Below, piece by piece: positions 51,314 to 60,274 of a DNA stretch of 64,000 nucleotides. The notes below the pieces were generated by a model. The model ran no database searches. It was not told where the DNA came from and was given only the letters and a program-made list of their open reading frames with translations. Location of the stretch: NCBI GenBank assembly GCA_964419605.1, contig CAYQQM010000016.1:5461-69460 (forward strand), in the 5' to 3' direction. This DNA is from JABFXX01 sp964419605 (GTDB lineage Bacteria > Myxococcota_A > Polyangia > Haliangiales > Haliangiaceae). Position 1 is the stretch's first letter, and each line of letters opens with the position of its first letter. The translations under genes were made by a program, and so were the position numbers.

Positions 51314-52296
51314 CACGGCGCGACAGAGCACTCATTCGGGATGGAATTGGCGACCGGGGTAAGCGAGGTGAGGTACGTACCGATGTCGAGCGCATCGCTA
51401 TCCGAAAGGCCGCCGTATTCGCTCATCGGTCCTCCCGGCATCGGCCGGCACACACGCTTGTTGTCTTTGTCGAGGCCGGTTTTCAATACAGCCTTAATTT
51501 GCTCGGCAGTGTACCCATTGAGTCCGGAGGGATGGGGGGTCAAATTCGTCGCGTAGACCATTGCTGGCAGAGGTGGCGCGCCCGGAAAGGAGCGGCCGCC
51601 CGCGAGCACTTTGGTGAGGTCGAGCGAACGCTGGTTTTGCGCATTGGTTAGCGGCGTGTGACATAGGATGCACCGCCCGGCCATCGCCACGAGGTAGCGT
51701 CCGTTGGAGGTGCTTGCATTGGCCGTGGTGGGTTTGGGGATATCGGCATCGGCGAGTGGCACCGCCGGCGATGCCGGTCGGGTTGCAAACGGTGGTTGAT
51801 TCGCTGGCAGCGTGCGATCCACCCCCGGGACCGAGCGGAGGTACTTGACTACAGCCATCGCATCGCTCGCGGTCATGTTGTGATAGACCCAATACGGCAT
51901 ATTCGCGAACATCGCGGTTCCGTCGGGGCGCATGCCATTCTGAAACATGTTGATGATCTCAGCATCGCTACGCGTCGCGAGCCCGGTCGCGTGATTGGTG
52001 AGGTTGCCGGTGTGCAGGCAGCCTGTGTTATTGTCGGCGGGCGCCGTATCGATAAAGCACTGCACGCCGGCCAAAAACTTGGTCTGATCCAGCGCTCCGG
52101 TAGCTAAGCGCGGTGTGTGGCAACCGACGCATCCAGATACGTTTTCCACCAGATACTTGCCTCGGGCGATCGGATCCGGGGCCGGCCCGTCGGTTGGCGG
52201 AGGTGGGGGTGGTGGCGGACCGTCCGACGGCGAATTTGGAGCATCCCCGACACACGCCATCAACATGAGTCCGTACGTTGCGACTAACTTCTTCAT
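51313..52296 (-). CDS. Diheme cytochrome c lipoprotein
   Basis: A 327-residue exported protein with a short signal (lipobox LMAC), a Pro-rich tether (eight prolines in a row), and two class I cytochrome c domains with haem motifs CVGCH and CILCH, each followed by a Met ligand region (MFANMPYWVYHNM and MPGGPMSEYGG). The layout is that of diheme cytochromes that accept electrons from periplasmic dehydrogenases. ATG 52296 follows GGAAGGG; the frame upstream has no signal. First gene of the two-cytochrome operon. Confidence 0.9.
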   Translation of the reverse strand: MKKLVATYGLMLMACVGDAPNSPSDGPPPPPPPPTDGPAPDPIARGKYLVENVSGCVGCHTPRLATGALDQTKFLAGVQCFIDTAPADNNTGCLHTGNLTNHATGLATRSDAEIINMFQNGMRPDGTAMFANMPYWVYHNMTASDAMAVVKYLRSVPGVDRTLPANQPPFATRPASPAVPLADADIPKPTTANASTSNGRYLVAMAGRCILCHTPLTNAQNQRSLDLTKVLAGGRSFPGAPPLPAMVYATNLTPHPSGLNGYTAEQIKAVLKTGLDKDNKRVCRPMPGGPMSEYGGLSDSDALDIGTYLTSLTPVANSIPNECSVAP

Positions 52297-52753
52297 TTGC
52301 GCCCTTCCTGCTGTGGTGATCCGCGGTGCACGAAGCGGCTGAATGCGAAGCCTCGTGGTAGGGCGAATACGAAGCCGGCAGGGATTCGGATCGGCGGGCC
52401 GGCACATTTTCCAAATGAAATCAGAGATGTGAGAACGATCACACGTGGCCGATCCACCACTCAAATCAGACTCTTTGGGCGAGGCGCTGCGGCAGACCAC
52501 GCTTGCTCGACTACGCAAGATATTGCGCAGAGAACGCGAGACTCTGGCGTGATTTCAAGTTCTTAGCTGTGGAACTGCGATTGCATATTGAGGCTGTCGC
52601 GATGAGCTGGTTGCGCAGTCCCGCAGGCATTTCCCCTCGAACGCCGTTGGCGCAATTAGTCCCGTTCTGTAATCGCTCCTACATCAATAACAACCAAGCC
52701 GTGGGAACATCAACCGCTCTTCACCCGTAGAAGTGCGAAGCATCACAAGCAGT
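52297..52753. other. 457-bp divergent intergenic region
   Basis: Between the cytochrome operon (minus) and the orphan gene at 52754 (plus). Right of about 52500 the sequence becomes AT-richer. No frame is supported by signal or family, and no tRNA or hairpin of note was seen. It should carry both promoters. Confidence 0.35.
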
Positions 52754-54013
52754 ATGGCCCCCGAATACAAGATACCACCGCTACTTCTGGCCTCGCAGGA
52801 GGCACAGCAGCTCGCTGAATACGAGCTGCCGAAGCCACCGCAGCGTTTTGACAACCCGTTAGCTCGAATTACACGAGGAACCGACTTCGGTTGGGTGTTC
52901 GATGGAAAGCATGGGAGCATCATGAGCAGTTACGATTCTAAGCAACGCCCCGTACAACCTCCGCAGGAGCACGCGACGTCACAACACACGGCAGGCGCGA
53001 GCGGAAGTTGGGAAGACCACGATCAGGCTGCAGCGCGTCAAACTGCGATTATGCAGGCAAATGCAGCGAAACAGCTCAGCTTCGGTGATGCCGCTCTAAG
53101 CGTGCTCCCTGAGACGTATAAGATTTCAAAAGAGGCTGGCTCGAATCTGCCGGGTCCAACTGCGCTCACCCTCAACGGCATCGACGCCATTAATGCAGCC
53201 TGGAACGGAGACTTGCAAGGCATGATCATCGGCATTGGAGGAGTGATAGGCGGGTTTGCGGGCAAAGAAGCTGCGAAAGGGTTCTTTCGCTGGCATGAAT
53301 TATCAGAGGCATGGAAAAAGGTTTTTCCGGTCGCGCACCAAAAGCTGAGTAAATTCAGATCCTCAATTAATGAGGTCTTGTCAAAACACGATTTGTCCCA
53401 CCAGATTGACTATCAGCTTTCCGCCGACGGGCACGAGATATTGATTGACAATGCCAAGGTCGCAAGCTTGTCGCAGCTCGACCGATTGGCAGATGACCTT
53501 CGCGAACTCGGACTGAAGATATCTGACATTACAAAGGTTTCCGTCCGCGATCCTAAAGATCCCAATCGATATCTTCCAGTATCCCAAGACCGCTACAGAC
53601 ATTTGTTGCCGGAGCACGCCGCTACTCCGAATCCCGCGGTATCGCAAGCAAAGCACGATTTACCCGAGCCCCATGGACGATTCTCCGGAACTACACCAGA
53701 ACTGCGTCTTTACTCTGAATCGAAAATGCCCGAATTCAAGGAAGTGGCAAAAGGCATCTTCGGAGCACGCAGGCAATCGATCGCGTTCGGACAAGTCGAA
53801 TTTGGACCGGAGGCGAAGTACGTCCGCATACCCGACATGACGATAACAGAATCACCCAATGCGAAATGGTTGGATGAGTTACACGCGTGGGTAAAGGCTG
53901 TTAAGGCCCTTGGAGTAGAGACGATCGAATTGCCCGAACGTATTACCGTGCATTACGAACATGGCTCATTCTATGCCTATTGTCGTTCCAACTATGATCA
54001 GTTCTTTTACTAG
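52754..54013 (+). CDS. Orphan protein, candidate delivered effector
   Basis: A 419-residue protein of unknown family. Residues 1-110 are polar, Pro/Gln/His-rich and disordered; residues about 140-180 include a Gly-rich hydrophobic block (GMIIGIGGVIGGFAGKEAAKG); the C-terminal 200 residues look globular, with YVRIPDMTITESPNAKW and ELPERITVHYEHGSFYAYC. No export signal. GC is clearly below that of neighbouring genes, which suggests transfer. The general plan (disordered head, Gly-rich membrane-like block, globular tail) resembles the 878-residue orphan at 26.2 kb. ATG 52754 is preferred over GTG 52733. Confidence 0.68.
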   Translation: MAPEYKIPPLLLASQEAQQLAEYELPKPPQRFDNPLARITRGTDFGWVFDGKHGSIMSSYDSKQRPVQPPQEHATSQHTAGASGSWEDHDQAAARQTAIMQANAAKQLSFGDAALSVLPETYKISKEAGSNLPGPTALTLNGIDAINAAWNGDLQGMIIGIGGVIGGFAGKEAAKGFFRWHELSEAWKKVFPVAHQKLSKFRSSINEVLSKHDLSHQIDYQLSADGHEILIDNAKVASLSQLDRLADDLRELGLKISDITKVSVRDPKDPNRYLPVSQDRYRHLLPEHAATPNPAVSQAKHDLPEPHGRFSGTTPELRLYSESKMPEFKEVAKGIFGARRQSIAFGQVEFGPEAKYVRIPDMTITESPNAKWLDELHAWVKAVKALGVETIELPERITVHYEHGSFYAYCRSNYDQFFY

Positions 54014-54166
54014 CAGAGGCCCGACCGAGGGGAGACCCGGGCTAAGAACCTGACCGGGGCTGCGCTGGCGTAAGACGGGGTTCGAGCGAGACCCAGCGGA
54101 ACGCGCACGCAATCCCAGTCCGCTACTCACTATTGCAATGCAGCTTCCGGCTCTCGGCAACTGAGG

Positions 54167-55816
54167 TTATCGGTGCAATACCTTTGCAACGAGAATCGTC
54201 ACGAGTAGCGCTACGGCGAGAGCGCCGACAAACAGCGCCGCCAGCTGCCACTGAACGAGCACGCGACCGGGTGTGGTCGGCGAGGATGGCAAACCGACCG
54301 GCGAAGGGTGATCGCTACCCGACGGCGTGGAACTACCTTCTGGCCCCGGCTGAGTCGGAAGTCCATATTGCCGCGCCGACAGATCAACGCTGGGCGACCC
54401 CACAACCGGCACGATGGCATCATGGGTTACGCTATCGGGCGCAATGCGCGGCACCGGAGAGCTGACCTTACCCATATACGCGCTGGCGGGCATCATCCCC
54501 AGCAGCGTCGGCTGGGCGCCCCGGTCTGGGGCAACGGCTGCGGTCGCGGCCGAGGAGCTAGCTGCGATGTGAGGGGCTGGAATCTGGGGTGCGGGCGGCG
54601 ACATAGAATCTGCAACAGTAAGCGGATTGCGCTCGATGCGAGTCTTCTCGGGCGGCGCCTCGTCGATATGGGTATTAGGATCGGTTTCGGCATCTGTGCC
54701 GACCGCATCCAACGCCACGACCGAAATATCGTGGCTCGATAGGTCGACCACCTCATGGCCCTGATCGCCCGCCATGGCTGGGTCATCCCAACCAACCCCG
54801 GTATCAATGGAATCGAAGTGCCCGGCTTTCAACTCGCTCATCCGGGTTCGATGCTCGGCGATTTCCTGAGCGAAGTAGGCGCCAAAGAACTTCGCTACCT
54901 CACTCGGCCCCGACCCCTTACCGCAGCGGTGCAGGTAGTCCTGCATGGCATCGCCAAACGCCTCGATCGTTTCGAACCGTTGTTCGCGGTCCTTGGCAAG
55001 CGCTTTGAGCACAATGGCGTCGAGCGCTGCATCCAGTTCGCTATTCACCGTTGAAGGCGGCGGCACCGCGCACTCGAGCACCGCTTGATACGTTTCGTAG
55101 GGCGACTCGCGCTTAAATAGGCGGCGTCCGGTTAGCAACTCGTGGACGATGACGCCCAAAGCGAACACATCCGTGCGGCGATCGATCTGCTTCGCCACGC
55201 ACTGCTCCGGCGACATATAAGCAAACTTGCCCTTGATCGTCCCAACTTTTGTTTTGGTCTCGCGCAGCTCTGCGCGGGCAATCCCGAAGTCGACGATCTT
55301 CACCACGCCCTCAAAGCTAATCACCAAGTTTTGCGGGGAAATGTCCCGATGCACAATGTTGAGCAGCCTGCCCCCCGACGTGCGCTCATGCGCATAGTGA
55401 AGTCCTGCGGCGGCCTGAGAGGCCACATTGAGAACCAGGGCCACAGGTACCCGACCGCCGGGCACTCGACTCACCGAGCGCCGCATCACCATCGCCAACG
55501 ATAACCCGGCGAGGAACTCCATTACCATGTAGTAGCGACCATCGTGCTCGCCGAGCTCGAACGTCTGCACGATATTCGAATGATCCAACACCCCAACGAG
55601 CCGCGCCTCGTCGAGGAACATCTTCACAAATTCTGTGTCGTCGGCGAGGTGGTCGTGCAAACACTTAACGACCACGTACTTTTCAAAACCGCTCGCGCCA
55701 GCGATCCGAGCTAGGTAGATCTCCGCGGTACCGCCCAGCGCAAGCAATGCAACGATCTCGTACTTGCCGAGTCGCTTTCCGATCAATGTACCGGCACTCG
55801 CCGGAGGGCCGGGCAT
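54167..55816 (-). CDS. Transmembrane serine/threonine protein kinase
   Basis: A 549-residue Hanks-type kinase. The kinase domain covers residues 18-285: the Gly loop LLALGGTAEIYLA is unusual in that Gly-x-Gly-x-x-Gly is reduced; the Lys is in VVVKCLHDHL, the catalytic loop is IVHRDISPQN, the metal site VDFGIARAE, and the activation segment MSPEQ. A Pro/Ala/Ser-rich linker with two hundred residues follows, then a C-terminal transmembrane helix (LAALFVGALAVALLVTILVA). This topology, kinase in the cytosol and helix at the end, is common in Myxococcota. Located beside frr. Confidence 0.93.
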   Translation of the reverse strand: MPGPPASAGTLIGKRLGKYEIVALLALGGTAEIYLARIAGASGFEKYVVVKCLHDHLADDTEFVKMFLDEARLVGVLDHSNIVQTFELGEHDGRYYMVMEFLAGLSLAMVMRRSVSRVPGGRVPVALVLNVASQAAAGLHYAHERTSGGRLLNIVHRDISPQNLVISFEGVVKIVDFGIARAELRETKTKVGTIKGKFAYMSPEQCVAKQIDRRTDVFALGVIVHELLTGRRLFKRESPYETYQAVLECAVPPPSTVNSELDAALDAIVLKALAKDREQRFETIEAFGDAMQDYLHRCGKGSGPSEVAKFFGAYFAQEIAEHRTRMSELKAGHFDSIDTGVGWDDPAMAGDQGHEVVDLSSHDISVVALDAVGTDAETDPNTHIDEAPPEKTRIERNPLTVADSMSPPAPQIPAPHIAASSSAATAAVAPDRGAQPTLLGMMPASAYMGKVSSPVPRIAPDSVTHDAIVPVVGSPSVDLSARQYGLPTQPGPEGSSTPSGSDHPSPVGLPSSPTTPGRVLVQWQLAALFVGALAVALLVTILVAKVLHR

Positions 55817-55897
55817 CGGCCCATTGTACCCTGAAACCGCGGCCTACAGCGCCGAATCCGCATCGAGCGCTGCATGAGCTCGAGCAGCCGACTCGGC

Positions 55898-56455
55898 CTA
55901 GAGTTCCATGATTTCCTTTTCCTTCGCCTTGGCGATGTCCTCAACCTGAGCAACGTACTTGTCGGTGAGGTCCTGAACGAGCTTCTCCCCTTTTTTCCGG
56001 TCGTCCTCGGTGATTTGCTTTTCCTTTTCGCCGTCTTTGATCATGTCCATCGCATCGCGACGCGCCGACCGAACCGCCACCCGGGCTTCCTCGGCCTGCT
56101 TGCCCACCACTTTCGCGAGCTCGCGGCGCCGCTCCTGCGTGAGGGGAGGAATCGGCAGCCGTACCAATTCACTGTCGGCAACTGGATTGATGCCGAGATC
56201 GCTGGCCCGAATGGCTTTGTCGATCACGGGGATCATCGTTTTCTCCCACGGCTTTACCGTGATGAGACGCGCGTCGACAACTTGCACCGTGGCCACCTGC
56301 GTTACCGGCGTAGGCGTGCCGTAGTAGTCGACTTTGATGCCATCTAGCATGGCTGCGTTGGCTCGCCCGGTCCGTATCTTCTGAAGGTCGCGTTTAAACG
56401 AGTCAACCGCCTTCTTCATACCGTTGTCTGTGTCGGTCGTTATGTCGTCGATCAT
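55898..56455 (-). CDS. frr: Ribosome recycling factor
   Basis: Releases ribosomes from mRNA after termination together with EF-G. The 185-residue protein has the full family pattern: LQKIRTGRANAAMLDGIKVDYYG, the second helix region PVADSELVRLPIPPLTQERR and the C-terminal helix VQDLTDKYVAQVEDIAKAKE. AGAGGAAA precedes ATG 56455. It follows pyrH by 33 bases, as in most bacteria. Confidence 0.97.
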   Translation of the reverse strand: MIDDITTDTDNGMKKAVDSFKRDLQKIRTGRANAAMLDGIKVDYYGTPTPVTQVATVQVVDARLITVKPWEKTMIPVIDKAIRASDLGINPVADSELVRLPIPPLTQERRRELAKVVGKQAEEARVAVRSARRDAMDMIKDGEKEKQITEDDRKKGEKLVQDLTDKYVAQVEDIAKAKEKEIMEL

Positions 56456-56488
56456 GATTTCCTCTTACCATTTCCTTTTAACTTCCTT

Positions 56489-57235
56489 CTAACTGGCAAA
56501 CTGTGTTCCTTCGGTATCTCGAACCACGGTCGTCCCGACGGCATTGCCGCATACGACGCGCTCGATGTTGCCCCGTTTGGTCATGTTAAAAACGATGATG
56601 CGCATCTCGTTATCGCGGCACAGTGCAAACGCGGTTGCGTCCATGACCTCGAGATCTTGGCGTAGAGCATCCGTAAACGTCACAGTCTTATAGCGCTTTG
56701 CATCGCTGTGTTTATTCGGATCTCGGTCGTAAATCCCGTCGACTTTCGTCGCTTTTAAAAGCACTTCGGCGCCGATTTCCATCGCCCGCAGCGCCGCAGC
56801 GGTATCGGTAGTAAAAAACGGATTTCCGGTTCCGGCACCAAAGATGACCACGCGCCCCTTCTCGAGGTGCCGGATCGCCCGCCGCCGAATGTACGGCTCC
56901 GCCAGCTGCGACATCGGAATCGCAGACTGCACCCGCGTCACCACGCCTTTACGTTCAATCGCCTCTTGCAGCGTCACCGCGTTCATCACCGTGGCGAGCA
57001 TGCCGACGTAGTCGCCCGTGGCCCGATCCATGCCGCGCGCCGACTCCCCGCGAAAGATGTTGCCACCCCCGACGACAACCGCTACCTGGACCCCGAGATT
57101 GGCAGCGTCCGCAATCTCCGTTGCGACGGTGGAGAGAACGTCGGGATTGATGCCGAACCCCTGCGTCCCCATCAACGCCTCACCGGAGATTTTTAGGAGG
57201 ATTCGCTTGAATGCAGGCTTGCGCAACTCGTCCAT
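56489..57235 (-). CDS. pyrH: UMP kinase
   Basis: Phosphorylates UMP to UDP in pyrimidine synthesis. The 248-residue protein of the amino-acid-kinase fold has ILLKISGEALMG, VAVVVGGGNIFRG, GTGNPFFTTDTAAALRA and KVDGIYDRDPNKH. Located between proS and frr on the minus strand in the usual translation cluster; the ATG at 57235 is 66 bp after the proS stop. Confidence 0.96.
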   Translation of the reverse strand: MDELRKPAFKRILLKISGEALMGTQGFGINPDVLSTVATEIADAANLGVQVAVVVGGGNIFRGESARGMDRATGDYVGMLATVMNAVTLQEAIERKGVVTRVQSAIPMSQLAEPYIRRRAIRHLEKGRVVIFGAGTGNPFFTTDTAAALRAMEIGAEVLLKATKVDGIYDRDPNKHSDAKRYKTVTFTDALRQDLEVMDATAFALCRDNEMRIIVFNMTKRGNIERVVCGNAVGTTVVRDTEGTQFAS

Positions 57236-57301
57236 CGCGGCCGGACTGTACCAGGTAATGCTCCCGCACGCGCTGCTCAGCGCGATGCTGGCGTGGCGTT
57301 T

Positions 57302-58861
57302 CTAATACGCTTTTGCCCACACCACGCGCTGTTTGCTCGGCTGCCCGGTGAACGGACAGGTACCCGGCGACAGGTCTTCGGGGGAAGAGCTGGCCAAGGG
57401 AACGCATCGCACGGTGACTTTGAGGTCGTCTTTGATCGCCGCTTCTACAGCCGGATCGCCATTGTAGTGCGCCAGCGCAAAGCCGCCGTGGATCGGGGTG
57501 GGATCATTGCTGTGCACCTTCGCCGGCTCGGCAAAGAACGCGTAGAAATCGTCGCGGGTGTCGATGCGCTGAGTGTTTTCGGCGCGGTGCGCTTGAGCGC
57601 GCGCGTACAGCGCCGCTTGCACATCGTCGAGGATCGAGCTGATCGTCGAAACCAGCTCTGCTCGTGGCACCGCGGCTTTGTCGCGCGGTGTTCGATCGCG
57701 ACGCCCCATGAATACAGAGTCTTTGTCGATATCGCGCGGACCCACCTCGGCCAGGAGAGGCACACCCTTTTTCCACCACTGCCAACGCCGCTCTCCCCCG
57801 TTGGAGTCGCGAATATCAAGCTCAACCCGAACCGGCGCGCCGCAGTACGTCTGATCGCGCAGCTGCGCCGCGAGGCGCGCACAGTACTCATGCACCCGCG
57901 GTCGATCGTCGGGTTTCTGCGCAATGGCGATGATGGCGATGTGAGCCGGCGCTAGCCGTGGCGGACATACCATGCCATCGTCGTCGGCGTGCGTCATAAT
58001 GAGGCCACCGATCAGACGCGTCGAAACGCCCCACGACGTGGTCCATGCATGCGCAAGCGTGTTGTTCTTGTCGGTAAATTGAATGCCAGAAGCCTTCGAG
58101 AAGTTCTGACCCAAAAAGTGCGACGTGCCAGCCTGAAGCGCTTTTCGGTCTTGCATCATCGCCTCGATGCAATAGGTACTCACTGCTCCGGGAAAGCGTT
58201 CCGCAGCGGTCTTTTCACCCTGGATCACGGGCATCGCCATGTGCTGTTCCGCGAACTCTGCGTACACGCCGAGCATTTTCATCGTCTCCTCGACCGCTTC
58301 CTCCGAAGTCGCGTGGGCTGTGTGACCCTCTTGCCATAAAAACTCGGCGGTGCGCAGGAACAACCGGGTGCGCATTTCCCATCGAACCACATTCGCCCAC
58401 TGGTTAATCAGCAGCGGCAAATCTCGATAGCTCTGCGCCCACTTCGCAAACGATGCACCGATGATCGTCTCCGAAGTCGGACGCACCACCAAAGGTTCCT
58501 CGAGTTTGCTTTCCGGGTCGGGAACCAGCTTCCCGTCTTTCGCGACGAGACGATGGTGCGTGACCACGGCGCATTCCTTGGCAAACCCTTCGACATGAGC
58601 CGCCTCTTTTTCGAGAAACGACAGCGGAATGAACAGCGGAAAATAGGCATTGACGTGCCCCGTAGCCTTGAACATCGCGTCGAGGCCTCGCTGCATGTTC
58701 TCCCACAGCGCGTAGCCCCACGGCTTCACCACCATGCAGCCGCGTACATCGGAGTTCTCCGCCAGGTCCGCCGCCTTGATGACCTCCTGGTACCAGTCCT
58801 GATAGTTCTGCGCCCGGGTCGGTGTAATCGCTGTTTTTGGCTGTGGTGTACCGCTGCTCAT
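57302..58861 (-). CDS. proS: Prolyl-tRNA synthetase, archaeal/eukaryotic type
   Basis: Charges tRNA-Pro. The 519-residue protein is of the type 3 (archaeal/eukaryote-like) class: RGCMVVKPWGYALWENMQ, the class II motif 2 RWEMRTRLFLRTAEFLWQEG, motif 3 GLIMTHADDDGMVCPP, an anticodon-binding domain, and the C-terminal zinc-binding-type extension ending KQRVVWAKAY. The bacterial editing insertion is absent. Placed between a VapBC pair and pyrH, which is not usual for proS. Confidence 0.96.
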   Translation of the reverse strand: MSSGTPQPKTAITPTRAQNYQDWYQEVIKAADLAENSDVRGCMVVKPWGYALWENMQRGLDAMFKATGHVNAYFPLFIPLSFLEKEAAHVEGFAKECAVVTHHRLVAKDGKLVPDPESKLEEPLVVRPTSETIIGASFAKWAQSYRDLPLLINQWANVVRWEMRTRLFLRTAEFLWQEGHTAHATSEEAVEETMKMLGVYAEFAEQHMAMPVIQGEKTAAERFPGAVSTYCIEAMMQDRKALQAGTSHFLGQNFSKASGIQFTDKNNTLAHAWTTSWGVSTRLIGGLIMTHADDDGMVCPPRLAPAHIAIIAIAQKPDDRPRVHEYCARLAAQLRDQTYCGAPVRVELDIRDSNGGERRWQWWKKGVPLLAEVGPRDIDKDSVFMGRRDRTPRDKAAVPRAELVSTISSILDDVQAALYARAQAHRAENTQRIDTRDDFYAFFAEPAKVHSNDPTPIHGGFALAHYNGDPAVEAAIKDDLKVTVRCVPLASSSPEDLSPGTCPFTGQPSKQRVVWAKAY

Positions 58862-58888
58862 CGCGAGGCAGACATACCACTGTTGCGG

Positions 58889-59284
58889 CTACTCCGGCAG
58901 CCGCAACCGCGCCAGCTGGGGCAATGCGTCGAAGTCGGTGTCGCGATCGAACAGCACAAGATTGTGCTGCACCACGAGGGCAGCGATCCACAAGTCATTG
59001 GTAGGGATGGGCCGATCTCGCTTTCGCAAATACGCATATAGGTCGGCGTAAAAAAAGGTGGTCTGCTCGTCCGGAACGGCTACGAACACGCCTGGGTTGT
59101 TCAAGAACCGCGTCAACACACGCTCATTTTTCTCGCGCTGAGCGCCATGCGCGAATCCCGCTCGCTGCTCAGCTATCACCACGAGCGGCACATGAATCTC
59201 GACGGCCTGCTCCACTAGTTCTACGACCTTTGGAACGCCGCGACAAAAATCGGAATACCGATTGGAATCGATCGCGATCTTCAT
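58889..59284 (-). CDS. vapC: PIN-domain toxin VapC
   Basis: A 131-residue PIN ribonuclease toxin: first Asp in IAIDSNRYSDF, Glu in VVIAEQRAGF, Asp in IPTNDLWIAALVV, and FDRDTDFDAL near the end. ATG 59284 overlaps the antitoxin stop (ATGA). GTG 59293 would be nine bases upstream, within the antitoxin. With the RHH antitoxin it is a complete module lodged between proS and tsf. Confidence 0.9.
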   Translation of the reverse strand: MKIAIDSNRYSDFCRGVPKVVELVEQAVEIHVPLVVIAEQRAGFAHGAQREKNERVLTRFLNNPGVFVAVPDEQTTFFYADLYAYLRKRDRPIPTNDLWIAALVVQHNLVLFDRDTDFDALPQLARLRLPE

Positions 59285-59541
59285 CGAGTCCACAAGTCAT
59301 CGTCGATCTGCCTTTGCCGCCGGATCTCCTCCTCCATCTGATCGGCTTCCTCCGCGGACAACGATCCGATGACTTCACTAAAATCGCGCTTGGGTCGGTT
59401 CTCTTGGCCAGTTCCGGCGATGAGCGCTTCAACCACCAATTGGTTGAAACTTCTGCCTGAGTCTTTGGCGCGGAATCGAAGAACGCGATCGACCGAAAGC
59501 GGCACACCACGAATCGTGTACTGTATAGGCTTCGCCTTCAT
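59281..59541 (-). CDS. vapB: Ribbon-helix-helix antitoxin
   Basis: An 86-residue antitoxin: RHH strand and helix IQYTIRGVPLSVDRVLRFRA and SGRSFNQLVVEALIAG, followed by an acidic C-terminal toxin-binding tail (SLSAEEADQMEEEIRRQRQ). ATG 59541 is chosen; ATGs farther upstream are weak. Overlaps vapC by ATGA and is 77 bp downstream of tsf. Confidence 0.88.
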   Translation of the reverse strand: MKAKPIQYTIRGVPLSVDRVLRFRAKDSGRSFNQLVVEALIAGTGQENRPKRDFSEVIGSLSAEEADQMEEEIRRQRQIDDDLWTR

Positions 59542-59618
59542 GCATACATCGTAGGCGATATAGTGCATACACGCAACGCGCAGCACTTGAGGCCGCAACC
59601 CCTTACAACTACGTAAAA

Positions 59619-60272
59619 TTAGGCGAGACCGGCTTGCTTGGCGACTTCGGCGGCGAAGTCATCCTTCTTCTTCTCGAGTCCCTCACCAAGCTCAAACCGC
59701 ACAAAGCGGCGGATCTTGATGTTCTCGCCGATCTTGGCGATGAGCTCCTGCTGCAGTGTCTCGATCGTTTTTTCGCCGTCCTTCACAAACGGCTGATCGA
59801 GCAAGCAGATTTCGTTGAGCCACTTTGCGATCTGGCCATCGACGATCTTCGCAATGACCGCCTCTGGTTTTCCCGATTCCTTGGCCTTTGCGAGCAGGAC
59901 TTCCCGCTCGCGCGCTACCACATCGGCTGCAACTTCGTCTTTGCGCACGAACTGCGGCGCCATCGCTGCTACCTGCATCGCGACATCGCGCGTAAACGCG
60001 ACAAAATCGTCGTTGCGCGCGACAAAATCGGTCTCGCAGTTCACCTCGAGCAGAACGCCGATCCGGCCGTTGCCATGGATGTACGAATACACCAAGCCCT
60101 CAGTGGCTTCGCGTCCTGCTTTCTTGGCCGCCTTCGCAAGGCCTTTGGCGCGCAGGTAGTCGATGGCTTTATCGACATCACCGGACACTTCGGTAAGCGC
60201 CTTCTTGCAGTCCGACATGCCCGCGCCAGTACGCTCGCGCAGGTCTTTGATCATTGTTGCTGTAACTTCCAT
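59619..60272 (-). CDS. tsf: Elongation factor Ts
   Basis: Recycles EF-Tu by nucleotide exchange. The 217-residue protein is the short form. N-terminal UBA-like domain MIKDLRERTGAGMSDCKKAL, then IGVLLEVNCETDFVARNDDF (the contact with EF-Tu) and RFELGEGLEKKKDDFAAEV at the end. Starts two bases after the rpsB stop, so the two are cotranscribed. Confidence 0.97.
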   Translation of the reverse strand: MEVTATMIKDLRERTGAGMSDCKKALTEVSGDVDKAIDYLRAKGLAKAAKKAGREATEGLVYSYIHGNGRIGVLLEVNCETDFVARNDDFVAFTRDVAMQVAAMAPQFVRKDEVAADVVAREREVLLAKAKESGKPEAVIAKIVDGQIAKWLNEICLLDQPFVKDGEKTIETLQQELIAKIGENIKIRRFVRFELGEGLEKKKDDFAAEVAKQAGLA

Positions 60273-60274
60273 GA

